The notes: a model not told the origin generated them from the letters alone. A stretch of DNA of 64,000 nt from Streptomyces sp. HUAS 15-9 (GCF_025642155.1 NZ_CP106798.1:7626001-7690000), one strand, 5' to 3'. Positions 36,338 to 45,446 are shown, numbered from the stretch's first letter. Numbers and translations are program-made.

Positions 36338-37263
36338 AGGTCGTCACGCTGGGCGTACATGTGCTGGACGTGCTGGTGCGGCCGGTGGAGGCCATACCCG
36401 AGGGCCAGGGCGCGACCCTGGTGGAGGACATCCGGATGACCGCCGCCGGCACCGCAGGCGGGACCGCGCTCACCCTGGCCAAGCTGGGCGCCTCGGTGCG
36501 CAGTGCGGGCGCCATCGGCACCGATCCCACCGGAGACATGCTGGTCCAGCTGCTGGGCCGGGCGGGCATCGACACCGGGTGCCTCGTCCGCCGCGCGGAC
36601 ACCCCCACCTCGGCGAGCGTCCTGCCCGTCCGCCCGAACGGCGACCGGCCCTCGCTGCATCTGCTCGGCGCCAACATCACCTACGGGCTCGACGACATCC
36701 CCTGGGACGCGATCGCCGAAGCCACGCATCTGCACCTCGGCGGCCCCGAACTGATCGGGGTCGACGTCGCCGCGCGCATCCTGGCGCACGCCAAGGAGCA
36801 CGGCGTCGTCACCTCCGTGGACCTGCTCGCCCCCGGTGTCCTCGGCGGCTTCGAGCAGATCGCGGCGGCCCTGCCGTACGTCGACCACCTGCTGCCCAAC
36901 GACGAACAGGTCCTGGGCTTCTCCGGCGAGGAGGACCTGGTCACGGGCGCCAAGAAGTTCCTCGGCGCGGGTGCTGGCCTCGTCGCGGTAACGCGCGGCG
37001 GTGACGGCGCGCTCCTGGTCACCGAGGAGGGCACCGAAACGGTCCCCGCCTTCGCGATCGACGTCGTCGACACCACCGGCTGCGGTGACGCCTTCTCGGC
37101 CGGGTTCCTGCGCGGAGTGGGCCTGGGCCGTACACCCCGCGAGTCCGCCGTGCTCGGCTGTGCCGCGGCGGCCCTGGTGGCCCAGGGACTCGGCAGTGAC
37201 CACGGCGACTTCGACCTCGCGGCCGCCGACGCGTTCGCCGCGGCGCACAAGTCGCGCGCCTGA
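36334..37263 (+). CDS. PfkB-family carbohydrate kinase
   Basis: 309 residues. The ribokinase-like fold has N-terminal GGTALTLAKLGASVRSAGAIG and the C-terminal signature DVVDTTGCGDAFSAGFLRG, in which the usual GAGD reads GCGD; the catalytic Asp is kept. It phosphorylates a sugar or nucleoside; with the coupled aldolase gene a ketose such as fuculose, rhamnulose or a related sugar is plausible. The start ATG 36334 overlaps the aldolase stop with GGGAGGG upstream. It is convergent with the NUDIX-type gene, 6 bases between stops. Confidence 0.88.
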   Translation: MKVVTLGVHVLDVLVRPVEAIPEGQGATLVEDIRMTAAGTAGGTALTLAKLGASVRSAGAIGTDPTGDMLVQLLGRAGIDTGCLVRRADTPTSASVLPVRPNGDRPSLHLLGANITYGLDDIPWDAIAEATHLHLGGPELIGVDVAARILAHAKEHGVVTSVDLLAPGVLGGFEQIAAALPYVDHLLPNDEQVLGFSGEEDLVTGAKKFLGAGAGLVAVTRGGDGALLVTEEGTETVPAFAIDVVDTTGCGDAFSAGFLRGVGLGRTPRESAVLGCAAAALVAQGLGSDHGDFDLAAADAFAAAHKSRA

Positions 37264-37269
37264 GCCGGC

Positions 37270-37806
37270 TCAGGCCACGTGGCCCACATGCGCGAGGGCC
37301 TGCTTCAGCAGCACGCCGTGGCCGCCCGGCATCTCGCTCTGGACCGCCGCCGAGACGGCCTCCTGCGGGGTGAACCACACCAGGTCCAGGGCGTCCTGCC
37401 GGGGCCGGCAGTCGCCGGCCACGGGCACGACGTAGGCGAGGGACACCGCGTGCTGGCGCGGGTCGTGGTACGGGGTGACACCCGTGGTCGGGAAGTACTC
37501 GGCGACCGTGAACGGCTGCAGGGAGGGCGGGACCCGCGGCAGAGCCACCGGGCCGAGGTCCTTCTCCAGATGGCGCAACAGGGCGTCACGGACCCGTTCG
37601 TGGTGCAGGACACGGCCGGAGACCAGGGTCCGGCTGACCGTTCCGTCCGGCCCGATGCGGAGCAGCAGGCCGATGCTGGTGACGTCGCCGCTGTCGTCGA
37701 CGCGCACGGGCACGGCCTCGACGTACAGGATCGGCATACGGGCGCGGGCCATTTCCAGCTCGTCCGTGGACAGCCAGCCGGGCGTGGTTTCGGTCATGTC
37801 AGACAT
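37270..37806 (-). CDS. NUDIX-related protein, DUF4916 type
   Basis: 178 residues. The sequence matches the actinobacterial DUF4916 group of NUDIX-like proteins (TPGWLSTDELEMARARMPILYVEAVPV; LQPFTVAEYFP; HAVSLAYVVPVAGDCRPRQDALDLVWF). I see no canonical GX5EX7REUXEE box, so hydrolase activity is doubtful. ATG 37806 has GGAAAG 11 bases upstream; ATG 37797 is another option. Function unknown. Confidence 0.8.
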   Translation of the reverse strand: MSDMTETTPGWLSTDELEMARARMPILYVEAVPVRVDDSGDVTSIGLLLRIGPDGTVSRTLVSGRVLHHERVRDALLRHLEKDLGPVALPRVPPSLQPFTVAEYFPTTGVTPYHDPRQHAVSLAYVVPVAGDCRPRQDALDLVWFTPQEAVSAAVQSEMPGGHGVLLKQALAHVGHVA

Positions 37807-37839
37807 TGCTTGATCATACTTTCCGGGTGGGGCGCGCGC

Positions 37840-38997
37840 TCAGTCGCGGCCGTGGTCGGATACGGGCAGTCCGTACAGGCGACGGGCGTTGTCACGCCCC
37901 GTCCAGGCGGCGATCAGCAGGGCATCGGGCAGGCTCAGCTCGTCGGCGTCCACCCGGTCCTGGAGCAGCGCCGTCAGCCCCTGCCGGAACGACAGCGCGC
38001 CGAGGTGGTGGAATTCGGCCACACCGTAGGCATCGGAGCTGTACAGAAGTTTGCGGAACGGGGTGATCTCCAGGGCCTCCTCCAGGATCGCCCGGGACCG
38101 GGCCGGCCCCGCGTAGTGCAGGGCGAGCCCGACGTCGAGGTACACGTGCTCGAACACCGCCGCCAGATAGGCGGCCTGCCGCTGGTAGGGCCAGCAGTGC
38201 AGGAACAGCACCGGGATCGTGCCGCTCGTCAGATGCAGCCAGTCCGTCAGCAGGGCGGGGTCGGAGCGGTGCAGCCGGATGTCGTTGTCGCCGAGTCCGG
38301 TGTGGAGCTGGAGCGGCAGTCCGAGGTCCACGGCGGTCCACAGCAGATGCCGTACCAGGACCGGGTCGGCCATGCGGCCGGTGCCGGATCCGAGGGCGTG
38401 CCGGGCCGCCCGTGTCACGTCCGCGTCCGCCGGTCTCGCGGGGTCCAGGCCGAAGCCGGTGCGGTAGGCGGCCACCGACTTCACCGCCACCACACCCGGG
38501 CGCCGTACGGCGTCCTCCGCGGCCGCCCGGAACACGCGCGCGTACTCGCCCGCCTCGACGCCCCGCGCGAGGACCGCCTCGGCCACCCCCTCCAGGCGTA
38601 CGACCTCGTGCGCCGCAGCGCCCGCGGCCCGCGCCAGCTCCGCCGGACCGGTGACGGGATGCGGGGCATAACCCGTGTCCACGCAGAACGCCTCGGCCCC
38701 CGCCGCGGTGAGGAACCGCCGGTTGACCTCGCGCCAGCCCAGGGCGGAGCGCCGGGCGAGATAGTCGGCAGCGGGCGCATGCCGGGGCAGATCCAGCAGA
38801 GGCGCGCAGTGCCGCCGTACGGCCACGCCGACGGGGCTGTCGAAAGGGGAGATCCCGCTGCCGGGCCACACCTCGCCCTCAGTGATCAGTGACTCGAACT
38901 CCGGCGGGTCGAGGTCGGCCATGACGGCGCCGTGGCAGTGGTGGTCCACCAGCGGCAGACCGGCGAGCGCCTCCCGGACCGGTCCGGACGCGGCCAT
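37840..38997 (-). CDS. Amidohydrolase (FluG N-terminal domain type)
   Basis: 385 residues. Metal-binding HHCHG occurs near residues 19-23 and further ligands in LQLHTGLGDND and LFLHCWPYQR; the final SSDAYGVAEFHHLG carries the C-terminal Asp. This is the amidohydrolase_2 branch that is fused N-terminally to a glutamine synthetase domain in FluG. Here the GS-like gene lies immediately upstream on the same strand, 2 bases before this ATG, so the pair looks like a split FluG. Possible task: hydrolysing a gamma-glutamylated compound. Confidence 0.85.
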   Translation of the reverse strand: MAASGPVREALAGLPLVDHHCHGAVMADLDPPEFESLITEGEVWPGSGISPFDSPVGVAVRRHCAPLLDLPRHAPAADYLARRSALGWREVNRRFLTAAGAEAFCVDTGYAPHPVTGPAELARAAGAAAHEVVRLEGVAEAVLARGVEAGEYARVFRAAAEDAVRRPGVVAVKSVAAYRTGFGLDPARPADADVTRAARHALGSGTGRMADPVLVRHLLWTAVDLGLPLQLHTGLGDNDIRLHRSDPALLTDWLHLTSGTIPVLFLHCWPYQRQAAYLAAVFEHVYLDVGLALHYAGPARSRAILEEALEITPFRKLLYSSDAYGVAEFHHLGALSFRQGLTALLQDRVDADELSLPDALLIAAWTGRDNARRLYGLPVSDHGRD

Positions 38998-38999
38998 CG

Positions 39000-40403
39000 T
39001 CAGTACTTCCAGCGGTAGGCCGCCGCCACCTGCGCGTCGTCGAGGCCCTCGACGGCGGCGGCCTCCCCGAGGCGTACGGCGCTCACGGCGTCGGCGAGGA
39101 CCGGGCCCAGCGCGGCACGCAGCACCTCGTCCGCGCGGAACCGTTCCACGGCCTCCTTCAGCGAGACCGGCAGCCGGTGCACGCCCCGGGCCGCCGCCTC
39201 CTCGGCTCCGAACCGTGCCGGGTCCCCGGTGATCTCCTCGGGCAGGGGCGCGGCCGACGCCGTCCCGTCGAGCCCGGCGGCGATGACGCAGCCCAGGGCG
39301 AGATAGGGGTTGGCGGCCAGGTCGACCGGTTTGACCTCCAGGTTCGCCGACTGCTCCTGGCGGCCTGCCGTACCGGTGACCACCCGCAGCGCGGCCTCGC
39401 GGGTCTCCCGGCCCCAGGCGGTGAACACCCCGGCCCACTGGGAGGGCTTGAGCCGCAGATAGCTCGCCGGACTCGGCGCGGTCACGGCCGTCAGCGCGGG
39501 CAGCCGGGTGAGCACCCCGGCCGTGAACGACTCGGCCTCGGCCGTCATGCCGTACCGGCCCGCGCCCCCGGCGTGCAGATTCACCCCGTCGCGCAGACAG
39601 GAGAGATGGATGTGGCCGCCGTTGCCGACCCCCTCGGCGGACACGGCCGGGGCGAAGGACACGCGCAGGCCGTGGCGCTGCGACACCGCGCGGATGGTCT
39701 GCCGCACCAGCACGCTGCTGTCGGCTGCCGCCACCGGGTCCAGCGGCCCGGCCGACAGCTCGAACTGGCCGGGCGCGTACTCGGGATGGATCTGCTCCAC
39801 GTCCACCCCCTGCGCGGCGCAGGCCGCGAGCAGGTCGGCGGTGTAGTCGCTCAGCTCGACCTGCCGGGTCGCGCCGTACGCCGGACCGGACACCGCCGGG
39901 ACGAACTCCCCGGCGGGCGCCGATCCGAGACCGGCCGACCACTCGATCTCGATGCCCGCGCGGAAGGTGAACCCGAGCCGCTCCTCGGCGTCCGCGACCA
40001 GGCGGCGCAGGAAGGTGCGGCTGCATCCGGGGTGGCGCTCGCCCTCCTGGGTGATGCGGTCGACGGGGGCCCAGGCCCAGCCGGGCTGCCCGGCCAGCTC
40101 CACCAGCCCGTCGAGGTCCGGGTAGAGCCGCAGATCGCCGTCCGGGGAGCCGAGGACGTCGGTCGTGACGATGGAGTCGTCGGCCAGGAATGTGTCGAAG
40201 ACGGGGGACATCCCGATGCCCCAGGCCGCCGCGTCGGCGAGCCGCGCCGTCGGGACCGTCTTCACCCGGCCGATGCCCGCGGTGTCCACATAGGCCAGTA
40301 CGACTCCGCGCACGCCCCGCTCGGCCAGCTCCGCGGCGAGCGCGTCGGCCCGCCGGACATCGCCCGGACGTCCACCGGGCACGGGGTCGACAAGGGTGGT
40401 CAT
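39000..40403 (-). CDS. Glutamine synthetase family protein (gamma-glutamyl-amine ligase type)
   Basis: 467 residues. The beta-grasp N-terminus is followed by a catalytic domain with GIEIEWS, EYAPGQFELSAGPLDP, GNGGHIHLS and the substrate region ANLEVKPVDLAANPYLALG. The C-terminal adenylylation tyrosine segment of classical GlnA is not obvious, and lengths and motifs resemble GlnA3/GlnA4-type enzymes that glutamylate polyamines or ethanolamine. It is paired with an amidohydrolase as in FluG. ATG 40403 has AGGAGG upstream; the longer frame lacks this. Confidence 0.87.
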   Translation of the reverse strand: MTTLVDPVPGGRPGDVRRADALAAELAERGVRGVVLAYVDTAGIGRVKTVPTARLADAAAWGIGMSPVFDTFLADDSIVTTDVLGSPDGDLRLYPDLDGLVELAGQPGWAWAPVDRITQEGERHPGCSRTFLRRLVADAEERLGFTFRAGIEIEWSAGLGSAPAGEFVPAVSGPAYGATRQVELSDYTADLLAACAAQGVDVEQIHPEYAPGQFELSAGPLDPVAAADSSVLVRQTIRAVSQRHGLRVSFAPAVSAEGVGNGGHIHLSCLRDGVNLHAGGAGRYGMTAEAESFTAGVLTRLPALTAVTAPSPASYLRLKPSQWAGVFTAWGRETREAALRVVTGTAGRQEQSANLEVKPVDLAANPYLALGCVIAAGLDGTASAAPLPEEITGDPARFGAEEAAARGVHRLPVSLKEAVERFRADEVLRAALGPVLADAVSAVRLGEAAAVEGLDDAQVAAAYRWKY

Positions 40404-40438
40404 GGTCCTCCTCGACGGGCTCGGCTCGCCCGCGGTGG

Positions 40439-41251
40439 TCAGGGTTTCACGGCCACCGCGCCGAACTGCGGTACCGCGGCGGCGGAGTCGGTCCCGGCGC
40501 GCCACTGGGAGCACGGCACCAGACCCGGCTCCAGCAGGTCGAGGCCGTCGAGGAAGCCGGCGATCTCGGCGCGGGTACGGGCGGTGATCGGCGGGGTGGC
40601 GTTCTCGTTCCAGAACTTCATCGCGGCGATGTTGCCCTCGCCGCCGAGGTCGGCGTCGAAGGTCGGGTGCGTGAGAACGACGAAACTCCCCGAGGGGACC
40701 ATCGCCATGACCCGGTGCACGATGTCCCGCGCCTTGTCGGTGTCGAGCACGAAGTTGAGGATGCCCAGCATCATCACCGCGACGGGCCGGGCCAGGTCGA
40801 GGGTCTCGGCGGCGTGCAGGACGATGCTGTCCGGGTCGTGCACATCCGCGTCGATGTAGTCGGTGACGCCCTCGGGGGCGCTGGTCAGCAGTGTGCGGGC
40901 GTGCATGAGCACGATCGGGTCGTTGTCGACGTACACGATCCGGGACTCGGGTGCGATCCGCTGTGCTATCTCGTGCGTGTTGTCGACGGTCGGCAGACCG
41001 GTGCCGATGTCGAGGAACTGCCGCACCCCGCGCTCACCGGCCAGGAACCGCACCGTCCGGCCCAGGAAGTCGCGGTCCGCGCGTGCCACCGCGCGGATCA
41101 CCGGGAACATCCCGGCGACATGCTCGCCGACCCGCTGGTCGACCTCGTAGTGGTCCTTGCCGCCGATCCAGTAGTTCCAGACCCGCGCGTTGTGCGCCAC
41201 GGTGGTGTTCAGCCTCGCCGTCCCACCCTCCGCCGGGTGACTCTCGCTCAC
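40439..41251 (-). CDS. SAM-dependent methyltransferase (Methyltransf_19/DUF574 family)
   Basis: 270 residues. Motif I is FLDIGTGLPTVDNTHEIAQ and the acidic end of strand 2 is IVYVDNDPIV, within the family-specific VWNYWIGGKDHYEVDQ. This family is highly multiplied in Streptomyces and mostly uncharacterised. GTG 41251 was chosen from the family N-terminus. It lies 35 bases upstream of the GS-like gene on the same strand and may be cotranscribed with it. Confidence 0.9.
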   Translation of the reverse strand: MSESHPAEGGTARLNTTVAHNARVWNYWIGGKDHYEVDQRVGEHVAGMFPVIRAVARADRDFLGRTVRFLAGERGVRQFLDIGTGLPTVDNTHEIAQRIAPESRIVYVDNDPIVLMHARTLLTSAPEGVTDYIDADVHDPDSIVLHAAETLDLARPVAVMMLGILNFVLDTDKARDIVHRVMAMVPSGSFVVLTHPTFDADLGGEGNIAAMKFWNENATPPITARTRAEIAGFLDGLDLLEPGLVPCSQWRAGTDSAAAVPQFGAVAVKP

Positions 41252-41404
41252 GTCGCCGCCCTTCGTCCCGCGTGGCTGTCCGCCGCCATTGTGCCGTCCG
41301 TTGATCGTCTTGTCCGGGGAATCGGCGCAGCGGGCGGGTTCGGGACCACCCGGCGCATGAGGAACACTGGTTCGACTACGTCCGTACCCGACCGGAAGCA
41401 GGAC

Positions 41405-42286
41405 ATGCCCGCCTCCCCCGCGTCCCTCCGTGCCGCTCCCGGCCTGCCCACCGAACCCGCCGACATCCGGCTGATCGTCACCGACATGGACGGCACGCTC
41501 CTGGACGACGCCAAGCGGATCCCGGAGGGGCTGTGGCCCATGCTGGCCGAACTGCGCCGCCGCGGTGTGCTGTTCAGCCCGGCGAGCGGCCGCCAGTACG
41601 CCACGCTGGCACGGCAGTTCGCCGATGTGGCCGACGGCATGGTGTTCATCGCGGAGAACGGCACCTATGTGGTGCGCGACGGGGTGGAGCTGAGCTCGGA
41701 CGTACTGGCGCCCGCCGTCGCGGCCGGCCTCGCGCGGGCCGTACGGCGGCTGGTGGCGGACGGCGTGGACGTGGGTGCCGTCGTCTGCGGCAAGCGGGCC
41801 GCGTACGTGGAGCGGACCGACGAGCCCTTTCTGGCCGAGGTGCGCAAGTACTACGTCGAGCACCGCGTCGTCGAGGACGTCACCGCGGTCGACGACGACG
41901 TGATCAAGGTGGCCCTGTTCGACTTCGGCCGGGCCGAGCGGACCACGGCGCCCGCCCTGTCGGCCTTCGCGGACACCCACCAGGTCGTCGTCTCCGGCGA
42001 GCACTGGGTCGACGTCATGAACCGCACCGCCGACAAGGGCGCCGCCCTGCGCGGTCTGCAGCGCGAGCTCGGTATCACTCCCGCGCAGACCATGGTGTTC
42101 GGCGACTACCTCAACGACCTGGAGATGCTCGACGCCGCCGAGTGGTCCTTCGCCATGGCCAACGCCCACCCGGAAGTGGTCGGCCGCGCCCGCCATTTGG
42201 CCCCGTCCAACAACGACAACGGGGTGCTGCGCACGATCGCCCGGGTGCTGGGGATGTCCGGCGGCGGCTTGGCACCGGCGACCTGA
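41405..42286 (+). CDS. Cof-type HAD-IIB phosphatase
   Basis: 293 residues. HAD motif I is VTDMDGTLLDD (about residues 25-35), motif II is FSPASGRQ, the motif III lysine is in DKGAAL and motif IV is FGDYLNDLEML. The large C2 cap places it in the Cof/YidA group of sugar-phosphate phosphatases. The start ATG 41405 was chosen by family alignment; ATG 41357 lies in frame upstream. It is divergent from the methyltransferase gene. Confidence 0.9.
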   Translation: MPASPASLRAAPGLPTEPADIRLIVTDMDGTLLDDAKRIPEGLWPMLAELRRRGVLFSPASGRQYATLARQFADVADGMVFIAENGTYVVRDGVELSSDVLAPAVAAGLARAVRRLVADGVDVGAVVCGKRAAYVERTDEPFLAEVRKYYVEHRVVEDVTAVDDDVIKVALFDFGRAERTTAPALSAFADTHQVVVSGEHWVDVMNRTADKGAALRGLQRELGITPAQTMVFGDYLNDLEMLDAAEWSFAMANAHPEVVGRARHLAPSNNDNGVLRTIARVLGMSGGGLAPAT

Positions 42287-42357
42287 CCGCGGGTCACCGA
42301 GGATGCGGACCGGCGGCCCGCGTGCGCAGTCTGGAGACCGCGGATCCGGAGGTCGGG

Positions 42358-43290
42358 ATGGACACGATGCACGCGGTACGGGGTCACCGGCGCGGTGGCC
42401 CGAAGGAGCTGACGTACGAGGACGCACCGCGCCCGGTGCCCGGTGCGGGCGAGGTGCTGGTGGCCGTGCGGTCCGCCTCGATCACCCGGGGCGAGCTGGA
42501 CTGGGACGCCACCTGGACGGACGCCCTCGACGGCAGCGGGAACCTGCGCGTGCCGATCGTGCCGTCGAAGGAGGTGTCCGGGGTCGTCGTCGCGGCAGGC
42601 CCCGGGGCGACGGACTGGGGTCCGGGCGACGAGGTGTACGGGCTGATCCCGTTCACCCGGGACGGGGCGGCCGCCGAGTTCACCACGGTTCCGGCGGCCG
42701 TGCTCGCCGCCAAGCCGCCGCGGCTCGATCACGACCGGGCGGCCGCCCTGCCGCTCGCCGGGCTCACGGCGTGGCAGGCGCTGGTCACCCACGGCGGTGT
42801 GCGGCCCGGCGCGCACGTCCTGGTGCACGGCGGCGCGGGCGGAGTCGGGTCGATCGCCGTGCAGGTCGCGGCAGCCCTCGGGGCCCGGGTCGTCGCCACG
42901 GCCACCGCCGAGACGGCGGACTTCGTCCGGGAACTGGGCGCCGACGAGGTCGTCGACCGTCGGGCCGGGCGCTTCGAGGCGTTCGTCGAGGACGTGGATC
43001 TGGTCCTCGACACGGTCGGCGGCGACACCCAGGACCGCTCCTGGCTGGTGCTGCGGCCCGGGGGCGTCCTGGTGAGCATCGTCTCCCCGCCGGATCCGAC
43101 CAGGGCGGGCGGCGTGTTCTTCGTGGTGGAGCCGGACCGGACGGGGCTGGAGGAGCTGTCCCGGCTCGTCAAGGACCGGAAGCTGACCCCGCGCGTGGAC
43201 CGGGTGGTCCCGCTGGAGGAGACCCCGCAGGCCTACGCCGCGCTGGAGCACGCCAACCGGCGCGGGAAGATCGTCATCCGGGTGTCGTGA
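42358..43290 (+). CDS. NADP-dependent medium-chain oxidoreductase, quinone reductase-like
   Basis: 310 residues. It is a zinc-free MDR protein: no catalytic Cys/His zinc set, nucleotide motif VLVHGGAGGVGSIAVQVAAALGA, and RGKIVIRVS at the C-terminus. Similar proteins reduce quinones or enones with NADPH. GGAGG 5 bases before ATG 42358 supports the start. It follows the HAD phosphatase on the same strand by 71 bases and converges with the lipase gene. Confidence 0.88.
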   Translation: MDTMHAVRGHRRGGPKELTYEDAPRPVPGAGEVLVAVRSASITRGELDWDATWTDALDGSGNLRVPIVPSKEVSGVVVAAGPGATDWGPGDEVYGLIPFTRDGAAAEFTTVPAAVLAAKPPRLDHDRAAALPLAGLTAWQALVTHGGVRPGAHVLVHGGAGGVGSIAVQVAAALGARVVATATAETADFVRELGADEVVDRRAGRFEAFVEDVDLVLDTVGGDTQDRSWLVLRPGGVLVSIVSPPDPTRAGGVFFVVEPDRTGLEELSRLVKDRKLTPRVDRVVPLEETPQAYAALEHANRRGKIVIRVS

Positions 43291-43315
43291 AGCGGGGGCG
43301 GCGGACCGTCCGGGA

Positions 43316-44125
43316 TCAGGCCGTCAGCACGCCGTCCAGGAAGGTGGTCAGGTCCGCGAAGACCTCCGCGCGGTTCGTCTCGTTGAAGACCTCGTGCCGT
43401 GCCCCGGCGTAGATCCGCTCGGTCCATCGGCCGTCGCTCAGCCGCTCCACGCCGATGCGGCTGCCGGGCAGCGGCACCAGCCGGTCGTCGTCGCCGTGCA
43501 GCCACAGCAGCGGGAGCGGACCGGCGTCGCCGCCCTTGGCGACGGTCTCCAGGGTCCGTACGAACGCCTCCAGCGTCGGGCGCTTCATCGGACCGTGCCA
43601 GACCAGCGGATCGGCGGCGTACGCGGCGCCCACCGCCGGGTCGCGGGAGAGCGCGCCCGGGCTGATGGGGGTGTCCGGGATCTCGTCGAGGGCGAGCAGC
43701 CGCTCCGGCAGCTCCCAGACGCCGATGACCGGGCCGGACAGCACGAGCGCGGCGAGCTCGTCGCCGTACCGCTGGGCGTAGCGGGCCGCGATCAGGCCGC
43801 CCATGGAGTGGCCGATCACGACGAGGGGCAGGCCCGGGTGCGCGGTGCGGGCCAGACCGGCCACGGTGTGCACATCGGTGACCACGTCCTCGAAGTCCTC
43901 GATCACCACGCGTTCGCCCGCCGACCTGCCGTGGCCGATGTGATCGGGGCCGTAGACCACCGCCCCGTGCCCGGTCAGGACGTCGGCGAGCGCGTCGTAG
44001 CGGCCCGCGTGCTCGCCGTACCCGTGCACCACCAGGGCGATGTACCGGGGCCGCGGGCGCGGCCACTCGCGTGCGCTGATCGTGCCGCGGGTCCCGGTGA
44101 GGACGTGCTCCCGCGTGTCGCCCAT
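43316..44125 (-). CDS. Alpha/beta hydrolase, monoacylglycerol lipase-like
   Basis: 269 residues. HGYGEHAGRYDALADVL and YGPDHIGHGRSAGERV precede the nucleophile elbow GHSMGG; catalytic Asp is in LWLHGDDDRLV and His in GARHEVFNE. This is the Hydrolase_4 (YtpA/MGL) pattern acting on monoacylglycerols or lysophospholipids. No signal peptide. It is divergent from the thiolase gene and shares a regulatory region with it, so both could serve lipid breakdown. Confidence 0.9.
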   Translation of the reverse strand: MGDTREHVLTGTRGTISAREWPRPRPRYIALVVHGYGEHAGRYDALADVLTGHGAVVYGPDHIGHGRSAGERVVIEDFEDVVTDVHTVAGLARTAHPGLPLVVIGHSMGGLIAARYAQRYGDELAALVLSGPVIGVWELPERLLALDEIPDTPISPGALSRDPAVGAAYAADPLVWHGPMKRPTLEAFVRTLETVAKGGDAGPLPLLWLHGDDDRLVPLPGSRIGVERLSDGRWTERIYAGARHEVFNETNRAEVFADLTTFLDGVLTA

Positions 44126-44188
44126 GTCTCCTCCGGCTTGCCTCGGTAAAGGTGTCCGAGGATCTTCCCAGGGGGCCGGGCCGAGGTC

Positions 44189-44233
44189 TATAGTCCAAAA
44201 CTAGCAGTGCTAATTAATTCGACTTAATTCGAC
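44189..44233 (+). promoter_or_regulatory. Thiolase promoter region: TATAGT, TAGCAgTGCTA palindrome and two TTAATTCGAC repeats
   Basis: TATAGT at 44189-44194 is a good -10, although no clear -35 is visible. The perfect 11-base palindrome TAGCA-G-TGCTA (44202-44212) sits where transcription would start. TTAATTCGAC is then repeated exactly in tandem (44214-44223, 44224-44233). A repressor binding here would block the thiolase gene and perhaps the divergent lipase gene. Confidence 0.5.
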
Positions 44234-44258
44234 AACGTCGTCGGTCAGGAGTCCTGTC

Positions 44259-45446
44259 GTGCGTCCCGTCCACTTCGCGGCCGCCCGCCGCACCCCCATC
44301 GGCAAGCTGCGCGGCGCCCTGTCCCCGGTCCGGCCCGACGACCTGGCGGCGACGGTGATCCGCCACCTGGTCGCCGAGGTGCCCGCGCTCGACCCGGCCC
44401 GCATCGACGACGTCTACTGGGGTGCAGCCAACCAGGCGGGCGAGGACAACCGCAATATCGCCCGGATGGCCGCACTGCTCGCCGGGCTGCCCGAATCCGT
44501 ACCCGGCGCCACCGTCAACCGGCTCTGCGCCTCCGGCCTGGAGGCGGTCACCACCGCCGCACGCACCGTCGCCGCGGGCGAGGCCGACATCGTGATCGCC
44601 GGCGGCTCCGAGTCCATGAGCCGGGCCCCCTTCGTCCTGCCCCGCCCCGACGAGGCCCTGCCGCACCGCATCGAGACCGTCGACACCCGCCTCGGCTGGC
44701 GCCTGGTCAACCCCGCGATGAAGGAGCTCCACGGCCTGCTGTCCATGGGCGAGACCGCCGAGGAGGTCGCCGAGCGGTACGGCATCACACGCGAGCGCCA
44801 GGACGAGTTCGCGCTGCGCAGCCACCAACTCGCCGCCGCCGCACGGAAGAACGGCCACTTCGACGACGAACTCCTGCCCGTCGAGCGCCCGGACGGCATC
44901 GTCGTCGACAGCGACGAGTGCGTCCGCGAGGACACCTCGTACGAGAAGCTCGCCCGGCTGAAGCCGGTCTTCCGCGACGGCGGGACGGTCACCGCGGGCA
45001 ACGCCTCGCCGATGAACGACGGCGCGGCCGGACTGCTGCTGGTCAGCGAGGAGGCCCTGAACGAGCTGGGGCTGGAGTCGCTGGGCCGGTACGTCGCCGG
45101 TGCCTCCGCCGGTGTCCACCCCGACGTGATGGGCATCGGCCCGGTGCCCGCCACCCGCAAGGCGCTCGCCCGCGCGGGCTGGGAGACCCGCGACCTCCAG
45201 GAGGCCGAGTTCAACGAGGCGTTCGCCGCCCAGGCCCTCGCCTGCGTCGACCAGCTCGGCATCGACCCGGAGCTGGTGAACCCGACCGGCGGCGCGATCG
45301 CGCTCGGCCATCCGCTGGGCTGCTCCGGCGCCCGCATCCTCACCACCCTGCTCCACCGCATGCGGCGCACGGGAGCGGAGCGCGGGCTGGCGACCATGTG
45401 CGTGGGCGTGGGGCAGGGGAGTGCGGTGCTGGTGGAAAGGCACTGA
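44259..45446 (+). CDS. Acetyl-CoA C-acyltransferase (thiolase)
   Basis: 395 residues. The acyl-accepting Cys is in NRLCASGLEAV (about Cys 90), His in GGAIALGHPLGCSGAR, and the second catalytic Cys in TMCVGVGQGS; canonical thiolases have CVGGGQG, so one Gly is Val here. It catalyses the last step of beta-oxidation, for example in fatty-acid or aromatic (PaaJ/PcaF-like) catabolism. GTG 44259 has AGGAG upstream. Transcription probably depends on the palindrome-containing promoter. Confidence 0.93.
   Translation: MRPVHFAAARRTPIGKLRGALSPVRPDDLAATVIRHLVAEVPALDPARIDDVYWGAANQAGEDNRNIARMAALLAGLPESVPGATVNRLCASGLEAVTTAARTVAAGEADIVIAGGSESMSRAPFVLPRPDEALPHRIETVDTRLGWRLVNPAMKELHGLLSMGETAEEVAERYGITRERQDEFALRSHQLAAAARKNGHFDDELLPVERPDGIVVDSDECVREDTSYEKLARLKPVFRDGGTVTAGNASPMNDGAAGLLLVSEEALNELGLESLGRYVAGASAGVHPDVMGIGPVPATRKALARAGWETRDLQEAEFNEAFAAQALACVDQLGIDPELVNPTGGAIALGHPLGCSGARILTTLLHRMRRTGAERGLATMCVGVGQGSAVLVERH

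Noticed and set aside
44202..44212. HrcA/CIRCE element (TTAGCACTC-N9-GAGTGCTAA)
   Set aside because: The palindrome TAGCAGTGCTA lacks the 9-base spacer and full arms of CIRCE, and no chaperone gene is present.
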